64,000 nt of DNA from assembly GCA_025350685.1 (NCBI GenBank), contig JANXXK010000307.1, positions 1 through 64,000 of the forward strand, read 5' to 3'. Below the pieces are notes generated by a model. It was not told where the DNA came from. It saw nothing but the letters and a program-made list of their open reading frames with translations, and searched no databases. Within the stretch, counting starts at the first letter, position 1; every line of letters begins with the position of its first letter. Below are positions 19,179 to 29,882 of this stretch, piece after piece. The stretch is from Alphaproteobacteria bacterium (lineage in GTDB: Bacteria; Pseudomonadota; Alphaproteobacteria; Caulobacterales; Caulobacteraceae). Position numbers and translations under genes: made by a program.

Positions 19179-21569
19179 ATGAAGACTCGCCCAATCGCCC
19201 TTGTTTTCCTCGCCACCTGCGCGGCCGGCGCGCTGGCGACCGCCGCCGACGCCGATCCCTCGGCGCGCGTCGGACGCATCAGCTTGGTCGAAGGTCAGGT
19301 CTCGTTCAAGCCGCCGATGGAGACCTTCTGGACGTTCGCGACCCGCAACTTCCCGGTAGCGCCTGGGGAGTCGTTCTGGACGGGCGGGGCCGGCCGCGTC
19401 GAGCTGCAGATCGGGTCGATGGAGGCCTGGCTCGATAGCGAGACCGAACTCGACGTGCTGGATCTCGACTACGGCGAGACGCGCCTGGCCCTGACGCAGG
19501 GGTCGCTGGATCTGCGTCTGTGGCGGGTTCCGCGCGGCGGCGTGCGGATTTCGACGCCGGCCGGCCGGGTGTTCCTGAGCCGCGCCGGCGTCTACCGGAT
19601 CGACGTCGGCTCGCCGGGCGAGAATGACGGATACACCCCCGTCGAGGTGACGGTGTTCGATGGCGCCGCCGAGATCCCCGGCCGGGACGGCCTGGTGCGG
19701 ATCGATGGCGGCGAGGCGGCGCTGGTCTATCCCGGCGATGAACCCGACGCGATCGACGTCCAGGACGCCTCGATCGACGATTGGGCGCGCGACCGGGAAG
19801 GCCGTGAGCGCCGCGCCCGCAACGAGGCGATCGAACTGGCCGGCTACGGCGATCTCGACGGCCAGGGTGAGTTCGTGCAGACCCCGGACTACGGCGCGGT
19901 GTGGTTCCCGCGCGCCGTCCCGGCCGACTGGGCGCCTTATCGCTATGGCCACTGGGCCTACGTGCAGCCGTGGGGCTGGACCTGGATCGACGACCAGCCC
20001 TGGGGCTTTGCGCCCTTCCACTACGGGCGCTGGGCGCGGATCAACGACCGTTGGGGCTGGGTCCCGCCGAACCGCAGTGCGCCGGAACCTGTCTACGCGC
20101 CGGCCCTGGTGGCCTTCATCGGCGGACTGAGCGCCGGCGGCGGTGGCGCGGCCCTTGGCTGGATCCCGCTCGGACCCGAGGAGGTCTATCGCCCCCCCTA
20201 TCAGGTGAGCAACACCTACGTCCGCAACGTCAACATCACCAACGTCCGCGAGACGACGATCACCAATGTCGTGGTGAACAACATCACGGTGAACCAGTAT
20301 CGCAACGCGCCGGCCGCCACCGTGGTCCGCAGTGACGCTTTCGCCCGCGGCGCGCCCGTGCAGCGCGCCCTCTCGGCCGTGCCGGCCGCCGAAATCGCCC
20401 GAGCCACGCCGATGGCCGCCGCCGCCCGCCCGCCGTCCCCGATGCCGGAAGCCCGGACCGGCGCCTCGGCGCGACCCGACGCGGGTCCCGCCCGTTCGGA
20501 AGCTGTCGCTAACGCCGCGCCGCCGCCACCCGCAAAGCTGCAGGTGGTCAGGACCGCGCTCGCCGCCCAGCCCGCGACAGCAGTCAAGCCGCCGGTCATC
20601 CCCGGCGCGCCGCCGCCCGCACCCCGGCCGCCCGGCGCTCCGAAGCCGGCGATGGCCCTGATCGCCCCGGCGCAGGTTAGCCATCCCCAGGCGCAGGGGC
20701 AACGGCCGCCGCCTCCGCCGCAGGCCGTGACCGCCGCGGCCCCCGCGCAGAGCGCCGCCGAGCCGGGTGCGCGCGTCACGCCGTTGAAAGAGGTCGCGCC
20801 AAAGCCGGCGCTGGCGGCCCGGCCGAATGCGGTAGCGCCAACGCCCACGCCCGTCAGGCCGCCGCCCCAGGGCCCGGCCCCAGGTCAGGCTGCCGCCGTC
20901 CCGACGCCGGGCGGGGCCAACAAGGCCGCCACGGATCAGGCCCGGGCGCGCGACCGAGAAATGCAGCAGCGGCAGGATCAGGCGAGCGCCGCCCAGGCCG
21001 CCGACGCGGACCGCCGCAAGGCTGAGGCCCAGACCCGCGCCGCCGACGAGGCCCGCCGTCAGTCGCAGGCGGCCGAGGCCCAGCGCGCCGCCGAAGCCAA
21101 GGCCGCCCAGGTGCAGGCGGAGGCCAGCGCGGCGGCTGCAGCCAGGACCCGGGCCGACGCTGACAAGGCCGCCGCAGCTGCGACGGCGCGACAGCGCGAA
21201 GCCCAAGCGGCCAGGGCGGCTGCTGAGGCCCAGTCGCGCGCGGCGGCCGCGGCGGCGCAGCAGCAGCAACAGCGCGAAGCCAGCGCCAAAGCCGCGGCGG
21301 ACGCCAAGGCGGCCCAGGTGCAGGCTGAGGCCAGCGCGGCGGCTGCCGCCAGGACCCGGGCGGAGGCTGACAAGGCCGCCGCAGCGGCGGCGCGACAGCG
21401 CGAAGCCCAAGCCGCCCGGGCCGCTGCCGAGGCCCAGTCGCGCGCGGAGGTGGCGGCGGCGCAGCAGCAGCAGCGCGAAGCCCGCGCCAAGGCGGCGGCC
21501 GACAAGGCAAAAGCCGAGGCCGCCAAGAAGAAGCCCGAGGAGAAGCCTCCGAGCCAGCCCCAGCCCTAG
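19179..21569 (+). CDS. Exported FecR/DUF6600 protein with long coiled-coil tail
   Basis: A 796-residue protein. Residues 1-26 are a signal peptide. Residues ~30-160 form a FecR-like beta domain (GRISLVEGQVSF, GRVELQIGS, GVRISTPAGRVFL). Residues ~225-350 carry the DUF6600-type aromatic region (WAPYRYGHWAYVQPWGWTW, GRWARINDRWGWVPP). A long Ala/Pro linker leads to a charged Ala/Gln/Arg coiled coil (~585-780) that contains two copies of a 69-residue unit. It probably spans or coats the envelope. The tail may be prone to length change. Start 19179 was taken as the signal-peptide Met; a GTG three codons upstream is possible. Confidence 0.8.
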   Translation: MKTRPIALVFLATCAAGALATAADADPSARVGRISLVEGQVSFKPPMETFWTFATRNFPVAPGESFWTGGAGRVELQIGSMEAWLDSETELDVLDLDYGETRLALTQGSLDLRLWRVPRGGVRISTPAGRVFLSRAGVYRIDVGSPGENDGYTPVEVTVFDGAAEIPGRDGLVRIDGGEAALVYPGDEPDAIDVQDASIDDWARDREGRERRARNEAIELAGYGDLDGQGEFVQTPDYGAVWFPRAVPADWAPYRYGHWAYVQPWGWTWIDDQPWGFAPFHYGRWARINDRWGWVPPNRSAPEPVYAPALVAFIGGLSAGGGGAALGWIPLGPEEVYRPPYQVSNTYVRNVNITNVRETTITNVVVNNITVNQYRNAPAATVVRSDAFARGAPVQRALSAVPAAEIARATPMAAAARPPSPMPEARTGASARPDAGPARSEAVANAAPPPPAKLQVVRTALAAQPATAVKPPVIPGAPPPAPRPPGAPKPAMALIAPAQVSHPQAQGQRPPPPPQAVTAAAPAQSAAEPGARVTPLKEVAPKPALAARPNAVAPTPTPVRPPPQGPAPGQAAAVPTPGGANKAATDQARARDREMQQRQDQASAAQAADADRRKAEAQTRAADEARRQSQAAEAQRAAEAKAAQVQAEASAAAAARTRADADKAAAAATARQREAQAARAAAEAQSRAAAAAAQQQQQREASAKAAADAKAAQVQAEASAAAAARTRAEADKAAAAAARQREAQAARAAAEAQSRAEVAAAQQQQREARAKAAADKAKAEAAKKKPEEKPPSQPQP
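21096..21500 (+). repeat. Two tandem ~207-bp coding repeats
   Basis: Copy 1 begins at 21096 and copy 2 at 21303 with the same start (GCCAAGGCNGCCCAGGTGCA). The encoded 69-residue units are nearly identical apart from a missing Ala, a missing Gln and a few substitutions. Together they extend the coiled-coil tail of the DUF6600 protein. Confidence 0.8.
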
Positions 21570-21618
21570 AGCGCGTCAGGGTGAAATGGAGACCATTTCA
21601 CCCGTCCGACGTGCTCTA
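21567..21618. repeat. Long palindromic element / possible terminator
   Basis: An imperfect 52-bp palindrome runs from TAGAGC to GCTCTA around an 11-bp perfect stem, GGGTGAAATGG paired with CCATTTCACCC with loop AGA. It includes the stop codon of the DUF6600 gene. Its symmetry looks like the dispersed palindromic repeats common in alphaproteobacteria, and it may also end transcription. Confidence 0.65.
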
Positions 21619-21699
21619 AGTGTTTGAAGATAGACCCTTCTACCCCGTCAGGGTCTAGGTGGCGTCCGCTCGCCCGCGATGGAGAGCGCGGGCGGCCAC

Positions 21700-23690
<1,991 letters not shown>

Positions 23691-23808
23691 GCAACCTAGG
23701 CCCGAAGCGGGCAGGGCGAAAGGCGGTTTTCGCGGGCTTGGACCTTAAGTCCGGCTTCACCACGTCGGCCTAGGCTCGCCCCATGCTGCGCACCCGCCTG
23801 GAGCGTCC

Positions 23809-25431
23809 ATGAACATCTCGCCGACAAGCGCCGTGGTCGCCGCCCTGCAGGCCGCGGTGGCCGACCTCATGGCCCGCGACCTGAACATGCTCGGCGAGAT
23901 CGTGGGCAAGTCTTCAGCCGTAACGCCGTCGACGGCATCGCCGACCGCCCCGGCCTCTGCGCCCTCCTCGACTCCCGCGGCCATCGCGCCGCCCAGCCCT
24001 CCGGCCGTCCCTCCGCCCAGCACGGTCGCCCAGGCCGTGACGGTCGCCCGCGCCGACGCCGCGGGACGCCAAGCCGGCCTCGCACCGCTGATGGCCGACC
24101 TCGCCCAGGTGGCCCAGAGCCCGGCCCTGCCGGTCCCGCTCAGGGCCGCCATTGGCCAGGTGTTGGCCCTGCAGACGCCTCTCTCCGGCCCGCTGAGCGC
24201 CCAGGTCGTTGCCCGCGCCGTCGCCCAGTCGGGCCTGTTTCTTGAGGCCCACCTGTCCGCCGCGAATGGAGTCGCTGCGCAAGGCGGGCCCACGCGGCCC
24301 GACCTAAAGGCCGCGCTGCTGACCCTGCAGCAGGCCCTGGCCGTGCCCGCCGCCGAAGAAGCCGCCCCGCCAGCCCAACCGCGCGCCGCCGTCGCCGTGC
24401 CGACCGCGTCGCCGACGCCGTCGCAAGCCTCGCCCACCGCCCGGACTGCGACACCGCCGGCGGCTCAATCCGCGACGGCGCAATCCCAGTCCGCCCCGTC
24501 TCAGTCTGGCCCGCCCCAGTCCGCCTCACGCCAGTCCGCCTCTCCTCAGTCGGCAGCGGTTCCGCAACCGACGCCGCCGCCCCCCGCCGCCCCGTCCGCG
24601 CCGGACCTCAAGGCCGCGGTGCAGACCCTGCAGCAGGCCCTGGCCGCGCCCGCGCAGGAGACCGCCGCCCTGCCGGCCCCCCTCAAGGCCGCGCTGGCCC
24701 AGGTGCTGGCGCCGCCGCCCCTCGTGCCGGGCGCGCCGCCGGCCCAGACCTTCGCCAAGGCCGCCGCCCAGCTGGCCACGCTGCTTGAGGCCTATCTCGC
24801 CGCGCCGCAGGAGGAGACCACGCCGGAGGTCAGGGCGGCGCTACAGACCCTGCAGCAAGCCCTGGCTGCGCCCGAACCGGACAAGCCCACGCTCCCGCCC
24901 CGCGCCGCAGGGCCGTCGCCACCGGCGCGTGACGGCGCTACGACCGCTCAGGCCGCCGCCCGCTCGAGCCTGCCCGAACACGCCGACGCCCAGACGATCG
25001 CCCAGGTGCTCAGCCGCGGCGTCGATCAGGCGCTGGCGCGGCAGACCCTGCACCAGCTGGCCTCTCTGCCGGACGGGCCGAACCAGGCCTGGATGTTCGA
25101 GCTGCCGGTCGCCACGCCTGGGGGCGCCGCCGTCGCCCAGTTCCAGATCGATCACAACGGCGGCTCGGCCGCGGGCGGCGAGGGCGACGCCGGCTGGCGG
25201 GTGCGGTTCTCCATCGACATCGAGCCCCTGGGCCCGGTCCACGTCCACCTGAACGCCGGGGGCGAGCGCGCCGCGGTCACCGTGTGGGCCGAGCGACCGG
25301 ACGGCCTCACCCGCCTGCGCAGCCTGGGCGGCGAGCTGGCCCGGGCGCTCCCGGCCGACGTCCGATTCCAGGGCGGCTCACCGCGCAAGGCCGCGCCCAG
25401 GCCCGGCCGTTTCGTGGACCAGACCTCGTGA
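23809..25431 (+). CDS. FliK-like flagellar hook-length control domain protein
   Basis: A 540-residue protein. The first ~400 residues are Ala/Pro/Gln-rich linker with three copies of a LKAAxxTLQQALAxP unit (~165, ~265, ~345) and a Q-S repeat (~220-250). The last ~110 residues match the FliK C-terminal (Flg_hook) fold: MFELPVATPGGAAVAQFQID, VRFSIDIEPLGPVHVHLNAGG and AVTVWAERPDGLTRLR. No flagellar cluster surrounds it. Ten bp downstream is an FlhB-tail protein, so the two form a FliK/FlhB-like pair. The true role may not be hook control. Confidence 0.75.
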   Translation: MNISPTSAVVAALQAAVADLMARDLNMLGEIVGKSSAVTPSTASPTAPASAPSSTPAAIAPPSPPAVPPPSTVAQAVTVARADAAGRQAGLAPLMADLAQVAQSPALPVPLRAAIGQVLALQTPLSGPLSAQVVARAVAQSGLFLEAHLSAANGVAAQGGPTRPDLKAALLTLQQALAVPAAEEAAPPAQPRAAVAVPTASPTPSQASPTARTATPPAAQSATAQSQSAPSQSGPPQSASRQSASPQSAAVPQPTPPPPAAPSAPDLKAAVQTLQQALAAPAQETAALPAPLKAALAQVLAPPPLVPGAPPAQTFAKAAAQLATLLEAYLAAPQEETTPEVRAALQTLQQALAAPEPDKPTLPPRAAGPSPPARDGATTAQAAARSSLPEHADAQTIAQVLSRGVDQALARQTLHQLASLPDGPNQAWMFELPVATPGGAAVAQFQIDHNGGSAAGGEGDAGWRVRFSIDIEPLGPVHVHLNAGGERAAVTVWAERPDGLTRLRSLGGELARALPADVRFQGGSPRKAAPRPGRFVDQTS

Positions 25432-25441
25432 GCGGCGCCCC

Positions 25442-25747
25442 ATGAGCGGAATTGGCAAGATCCCGCTGGCCGTCGCCCTGCGTTATGATGCGATGAAGGC
25501 GACGCGCGCACCCCGCGTGGTGGCTGTCGGCCGCGGCGAACTCGGCCGCAAGATCATCGAGACCGCCGAGGAACACGGCATCCCGCTGGAGACCAACGCC
25601 CCGCTGGCCGAGGCCCTCTCCGGCGTCGAGCTCGAGACCGAGATTCCGATTGAGCTCTATGAGGCGATCGGGACGATTCTGGCCTTCATCCTGCGCGCCT
25701 CGGTGCTGCCCACCGACACGCCCCGCGCCACAACCCTGCGGCCCTAG
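25442..25747 (+). CDS. FlhB C-terminal-domain homologue
   Basis: A 101-residue soluble protein equal to the cytoplasmic switch domain of FlhB/YscU without its membrane part. Alignable segments are LAVALRYD, APRVVAVGRGELGRKI, AEEHGIPLETNAPLAEAL and EIPIELYEAIGTILAFIL. The autocleavage NPTH motif of true FlhB is absent; the sequence begins at the equivalent position with IGKIPLAVAL. It belongs to the small FlhB-like proteins (YlqH type). Co-translated with the FliK-like gene (10-bp gap). Confidence 0.82.
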   Translation: MSGIGKIPLAVALRYDAMKATRAPRVVAVGRGELGRKIIETAEEHGIPLETNAPLAEALSGVELETEIPIELYEAIGTILAFILRASVLPTDTPRATTLRP

Positions 25748-25847
25748 CCGGCGAGCTTCGGGTGCAGCCGGACCTCGACCCGTTCAGCCGCCGTTCAGCG
25801 GAGCCGGGCGAGACATGCTAGGTTGGCCGCAACCCGGAGGACCGCCC

Positions 25848-26231
25848 ATGAAGACCGCCCTAACCCTGATCGGCGCGGCAAGTGCGCTCATCCTCGCCCT
25901 GCCGGTGCAGGCCCAGCCCGCCCAAACCAAGCCAACCCAGTCGAGTTGCTTCCGCACCAGCGAGATGCGCAACCACACGACCGACGGCGACAAGACGCTC
26001 TATTTTGACGTCGGCGGCCGCTCGGTCTGGCGCGCCCAGATGAGCAACGGCTGCTTCGCCGGGTCCACCTCCTCGGACCCGATCGTGCTGCTCGACCGCG
26101 TCGGCTCGGGCCGCGTCTGCAGCGCCATCGAGCTGGACGTGTCGTCGAACGGCAACCGCTGCATCGTCAGCAGCCTGGCCAAGCTGACCCCCGAAGAGGT
26201 CGCCGCCCTGCCGAAGAAGACGAAGCCGTAG
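25848..26231 (+). CDS. Small exported protein, DUF6491-like
   Basis: A 127-residue protein. Residues 1-23 are a signal peptide ([20 protein letters not shown], then QAQ). The mature part contains [43 protein letters not shown] and [19 protein letters not shown], with paired cysteines suggesting disulfides. The pattern matches the DUF6491 family of periplasmic proteins of unknown role. A CCGGAGG site precedes the ATG. Confidence 0.75.
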   Translation: MKTALTLIGAASALILALPVQAQPAQTKPTQSSCFRTSEMRNHTTDGDKTLYFDVGGRSVWRAQMSNGCFAGSTSSDPIVLLDRVGSGRVCSAIELDVSSNGNRCIVSSLAKLTPEEVAALPKKTKP

Positions 26232-26278
26232 CCGGCTGGGGACTGTCCCTCGTCCTGAGTTCGATGTAGGCGAGGCCC

Positions 26279-27298
26279 ATGCATCTCGCCCGCTTCAATC
26301 CTGTACGGTTCGCCCATCTGCCCACGCCGCTGGAGCCCTTGCCCAGGCTCACCGAGGCGCTCGCGACCGCCGGCGGTGGCGGACCGAACCTGTGGATCAA
26401 GCGCGACGACTGCACCGGCCTGGCCGGCGGCGGCAACAAGACCCGCAAGCTGGAGTATCTGCTGGGCGACGCGCTGGCCAACGACGCCACCGCCTTGATC
26501 ACCCAGGGCGCGGTGCAGTCCAACCACGTCCGCCAGACCGCCGCCGCTGCGGCCATGTTCGGCATGGCCTGCGAGGTGATCCTCGAGGAACGCACCGGCT
26601 CCAACGCGGCCGACTACACCCTGTCCGGCAACGTCCTGCTTGACGAACTCCTCGGGGCGAACATCCGCCGGGTCCCCGGCGGCACCGACATGAACGCCCA
26701 GCTCGCGCAGGTCGCCGCCGAGGTCGCCGCAGCCGGCGGCCGACCCTACGTCATCCCCGGCGGCGGCTCCAATGTCATCGGCGCGCTCGGCTACGTCGAA
26801 TGCGCCATGGAGCTGGTTAGCCAGGCCAATGAGGCGGGCCTGGAGATCGACCGCATCGTCACCGCCACCGGCAGCGCCGGCACCCACGCGGGCCTGGTGG
26901 CTGGCATCGCGGTGATGGGCGCCGACATCCCCATCCTCGGCATCGGCGTGCGCGCGCCCAAGGACGTGCAGGAGGCCAATGTCTTCAAGCTGGCCCAGGA
27001 GACCGCCGACCTGCTGGGCCACAAGGACCGCGTCACCCGCGACCTGGTGGTCGCCGACTGCGACTATGTCGGCGCGGGCTACGGCCTGGTCGACGAGGCG
27101 GTGATCGACGCGCTGAAGCTCGCCGCCCGCACCGACGCGATCCTTCTCGACCCGGTCTACACGGGCAAGGCGATGAAGGGGCTTATCGCCCTCTCCAGGA
27201 AAGGCGCGTTCGACGGGGAGACGGTGGTCTTCCTGCACACCGGCGGCGCCCAGGGCCTGTTCGGCTACCAGACCATCATGGACGGCCACCTCGGATGA
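26279..27298 (+). CDS. D-cysteine desulfhydrase / ACC-deaminase-like PLP lyase
   Basis: A 339-residue fold-type II PLP enzyme. The PLP Lys is K54 in [10 protein letters not shown], the substrate loop is [12 protein letters not shown], and [12 protein letters not shown] binds the PLP phosphate. Family members include D-cysteine desulfhydrase, L-cysteate sulfo-lyase and ACC deaminase; this sequence looks most like the first two. Its stop overlaps the start of an Asp/Glu-type racemase (ATGA), suggesting that racemisation feeds or drains its substrate. Confidence 0.85.
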   Translation: MHLARFNPVRFAHLPTPLEPLPRLTEALATAGGGGPNLWIKRDDCTGLAGGGNKTRKLEYLLGDALANDATALITQGAVQSNHVRQTAAAAAMFGMACEVILEERTGSNAADYTLSGNVLLDELLGANIRRVPGGTDMNAQLAQVAAEVAAAGGRPYVIPGGGSNVIGALGYVECAMELVSQANEAGLEIDRIVTATGSAGTHAGLVAGIAVMGADIPILGIGVRAPKDVQEANVFKLAQETADLLGHKDRVTRDLVVADCDYVGAGYGLVDEAVIDALKLAARTDAILLDPVYTGKAMKGLIALSRKGAFDGETVVFLHTGGAQGLFGYQTIMDGHLG

Positions 27299-28038
27299 GC
27301 GAAGAGCCGGATGCCAACTCCTCCCTGCCCACCCCGTCTTTAGTGTTGGGCGTCCTCGGCGGCATGGGGCCGGCGGCGACGCTGGAGTTCCTGCAGAACC
27401 TCCAGGCCTTCACCCCGGCCAAGGGCGACTCAGACCACATCCGCGTGCTGATGGACCTCAATCCCAACGTCCCCGACCGCAACATGACCGGCACGGCGGC
27501 CGGCGTGGTGCTGGCCGAGATGGCCGGCGCGCTGGCCGGCGCGGGCGCCCAGGTGCTGGCCATGCCCTGCAACACCGCCCACGCCCACGCCGACCTGATC
27601 CAGCGCGCCTCTGGCCTGCCGCTGATCGACCTGATCGGCGAAGGCGCCAAGGCCGCCCGCCAGTCGGGCGCGCGGCGCGTCGGCGTGCTCGGCACCAAGG
27701 GCGCGCTGCGTCTCTACCGCGAATACCTCGCCGCCCAGGCGCTCGGCCTCGTCAGCCTCGAGCCCGAGCGGCAGGAGGAGTTCATGGCCACGATCTACAA
27801 GATCAAGTCCGGCGACACGGGCCCGGCGGTGCGCAAGGAGATGGCCGGCTTCGCCATGGACCTGATCGGTGGCGGGGCGGAAGCCATCATCGCCGGCTGC
27901 ACCGAGGCGCCCCTGGTGATCGGCCCCGCCGACCTGAAGGTCGAGTTCATCGATCCCGGTGAGCTGCTCGCGCGGCGCTGTGTGGCGGTCTGCCTCGGCC
28001 TTGAATCCGCCCCTACTGTGCTGGACGCTCGAACCTGA
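27295..28038 (+). CDS. Aspartate/glutamate racemase family protein
   Basis: A 247-residue cofactor-independent racemase. The two active-site cysteines are present: C92 in MPCNTAHAH and C202 in AGCTEAPL. The N-terminal [14 protein letters not shown] is typical of aspartate racemases. It is coupled upstream to the PLP lyase (ATGA) and downstream to the EF-hand protein (TGATG overlap). The substrate could be aspartate or another acidic or sulfur amino acid handled by the partner. Confidence 0.85.
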   Translation: MSEEPDANSSLPTPSLVLGVLGGMGPAATLEFLQNLQAFTPAKGDSDHIRVLMDLNPNVPDRNMTGTAAGVVLAEMAGALAGAGAQVLAMPCNTAHAHADLIQRASGLPLIDLIGEGAKAARQSGARRVGVLGTKGALRLYREYLAAQALGLVSLEPERQEEFMATIYKIKSGDTGPAVRKEMAGFAMDLIGGGAEAIIAGCTEAPLVIGPADLKVEFIDPGELLARRCVAVCLGLESAPTVLDART

Positions 28039-28769
28039 TGAGCTTGGCTGGGGGGCGGTCGATGCGGCGCTGGATTGTGGTTGTCGGGGTGAGCGGACTG
28101 GTGGCGGGCGCCCTTCTGGCGAGCATGGCGATCGGCCAGCCCGCCGGGCCGCAGAGGATTTTCACCCAGCTGTTCATCAGCCCCTGCGGCGAGCCCTATC
28201 GCGCCGGACCCGGCGATCCCTATCCGGTGGACCTGTGGTTCAAGCAGGCCGACCTCAACCACGACGGGGCGATCGACAAGGCCGAGTTCCGCGCCGACCA
28301 CATGGGCTTCTTTGACGCCCTCGACGCCGACGGCAACGGCGTCCTCGATAGCACTGAGATCAGCTTCTACGAGAACAAGGTGGCCCCCGACGTCCTGCAC
28401 AACGAACGCTTCGGCGCCCTGACCGGTGGCGGGCTGATCCGGGTTCAGCTCCAGAGGGGGCCCAACGCTGAGCAGAACGGAACGGCCCACGGCCCCTCCG
28501 GCCCGGCCCCCGACCTCGGCGCGCGCCGGCATGCCCCCGCCATCCCGCTGGAGGGCGCGGCGCCGTTCAATTTCCTGCGTGAGCCCGAACCGGTGCTGGC
28601 CGCCGACGCCAATATCGATGGCCGGGTCACCAAGGCGGAGTTCCTCGACGCCGCTGACCGCCGCTTCAAGCGCCTGGACAAGAACGGCGACGGCAAGCTG
28701 ACGCCGGAAGAACTGCCGATGACCGTCAGCCAGGCCGAAACCGCCGGCGGCAAGCGCGGCAAGCGCTAG
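28038..28769 (+). CDS. Exported EF-hand calcium-binding protein
   Basis: A protein of up to 243 residues with an N-terminal hydrophobic signal (RRWIVVVGVSGLVAGALLA) and four EF-hand loops: DLNHDGAIDKAE, DADGNGVLDSTE, DANIDGRVTKAE and DKNGDGKLTPEE. Loop spacing forms two EF pairs separated by a Pro-rich linker. The start at 28038 overlaps the racemase stop; an ATG at 28062 after GGGGGGC is an equal candidate. Likely periplasmic or secreted calcium sensor or buffer. Confidence 0.83.
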   Translation: MSLAGGRSMRRWIVVVGVSGLVAGALLASMAIGQPAGPQRIFTQLFISPCGEPYRAGPGDPYPVDLWFKQADLNHDGAIDKAEFRADHMGFFDALDADGNGVLDSTEISFYENKVAPDVLHNERFGALTGGGLIRVQLQRGPNAEQNGTAHGPSGPAPDLGARRHAPAIPLEGAAPFNFLREPEPVLAADANIDGRVTKAEFLDAADRRFKRLDKNGDGKLTPEELPMTVSQAETAGGKRGKR

Positions 28770-28778
28770 ATGCGCCGC

Positions 28779-29135
28779 CTATTTTCGGTTGTCGGCCGCG
28801 GCCCGCACCTTGGCGTTGGAGTCGGCGAGCGTCGCATCGGGGATCGCGGCAAGCTTGCTGGTGTCGATCACCGGCGGCGGCGCGTTGGGATCGAGGACCA
28901 CGCTCGGTAGCGTCGGCCGCGCGCGCAGGGCGGCCAGGTCACTCAGGTGCTGCTCGGACTGCGCCCGGGCCTGCAGGGCCGACAGCTCGTTGGTCAGCGC
29001 GATGTCGCGCTGACGCGCGGCGGCCTCGGCGGCGACACGCTCGGCGTCGTTCGCCTGGGTCAGGGCGCGGTAGTCCTGCGCCTGCGCAGCGCCGGCCACG
29101 CAACTCAACGCCAGGATCGGGATCAGCGCGCGCAT
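28779..29135 (-). CDS. Exported coiled-coil hypothetical protein
   Basis: A 118-residue protein with a signal peptide (MRALIPILALSCVAGAAQAQ), an alpha-helical charged middle (residues ~25-75) and a Pro-containing tail. A GCAAGGAG site precedes the ATG. No family is recognised. It lies just downstream of the TPR gene on the same strand and may be in the same unit. Confidence 0.65.
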   Translation of the reverse strand: MRALIPILALSCVAGAAQAQDYRALTQANDAERVAAEAAARQRDIALTNELSALQARAQSEQHLSDLAALRARPTLPSVVLDPNAPPPVIDTSKLAAIPDATLADSNAKVRAAADNRK

Positions 29136-29190
29136 GGTCGGGCTCCTTGCTCGGCCCCCGCCGATATGTGGGGTCTCTCAGGGCCCGCGG

Positions 29191-29748
29191 CTACTCTTTG
29201 CGTTCCACATGGAACCGCGCCAGTTCCTGTTTCGGCGCGACCCACTCGGGGCTGAGCTCCAGGGCCTTCTGGTAGTCGAAATAGGCCGACTTCACGTCGT
29301 CCAGCCCCTCATAGGCCAGCGCGCGGTTGTAGTAGACTTTGGCCGGCTCCTCGGTGCCCAGAGCGATGGCCTTGTTCAGGTCGATCAGGCTTGCCGCATA
29401 GCGGTGGTCGCCGATCGCCGCGGCGCCGCGGTTCACATAGGCCTCGCCCATCCTTGGCTCCATATGCACGGCGGCGTCAAAGTCCTTGGTGGCGGCGTTC
29501 CAGTCCAGCCGGCGCAGCTTCAGCACGCCGCGGTTCACATAGGTGCCGGCCTTGTCGCGGATGCTGAGCTGTTCGTTTTCCAGCGCCTCGGTGCAGGTGC
29601 GCTCGAAGCGCAGCTCGGCCTTGCCGGCGAGCGCGGCCTTCGAGCAGGCCTCGGCCAGGCCGCCGCCGATCACCGTCACCGCCGCCTGCGCCTGGGTCGC
29701 CGCCAACAAGGCCGCAACCGCCGCCGCGCATGCCATCAGCCGCTTCAT
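29191..29748 (-). CDS. Exported TPR-repeat protein
   Basis: A 185-residue protein with a signal peptide (MKRLMACAAAVAALLAATQA) and about three tetratricopeptide repeats (AGTYVNRGVLKLRRLDWNAA, GEAYVNRGAAAIGDHRYAAS, AKVYYNRALAYEGLDDVKSA). Two cysteines in the N-terminal mature part could form a disulfide. TPRs make protein scaffolds; the partner is unknown. Start 29748 follows AGGAGCG; the longer frame is unsupported. Confidence 0.8.
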   Translation of the reverse strand: MKRLMACAAAVAALLAATQAQAAVTVIGGGLAEACSKAALAGKAELRFERTCTEALENEQLSIRDKAGTYVNRGVLKLRRLDWNAATKDFDAAVHMEPRMGEAYVNRGAAAIGDHRYAASLIDLNKAIALGTEEPAKVYYNRALAYEGLDDVKSAYFDYQKALELSPEWVAPKQELARFHVERKE

Positions 29749-29882
29749 CGGGTTCGCTCCTGCCTCCGGCGGCGGTGGACGCCTGCGTGCCGGAGTTCCT
29801 GGGCCGAGAGTCCTCCCGAGCCCCTCGGCTGTCAACGCCAAGCTGACCCAAGGTCAGGCAGCCCAGACATCGGGAGGCGGGA

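Noticed and set aside
19155-21410. 751-residue minus-strand frame opposite the DUF6600 gene
   Set aside because: Gly/Arg-rich, without domain pattern; it mirrors the Ala/Pro-rich coding strand and is explained by GC-rich codon bias.
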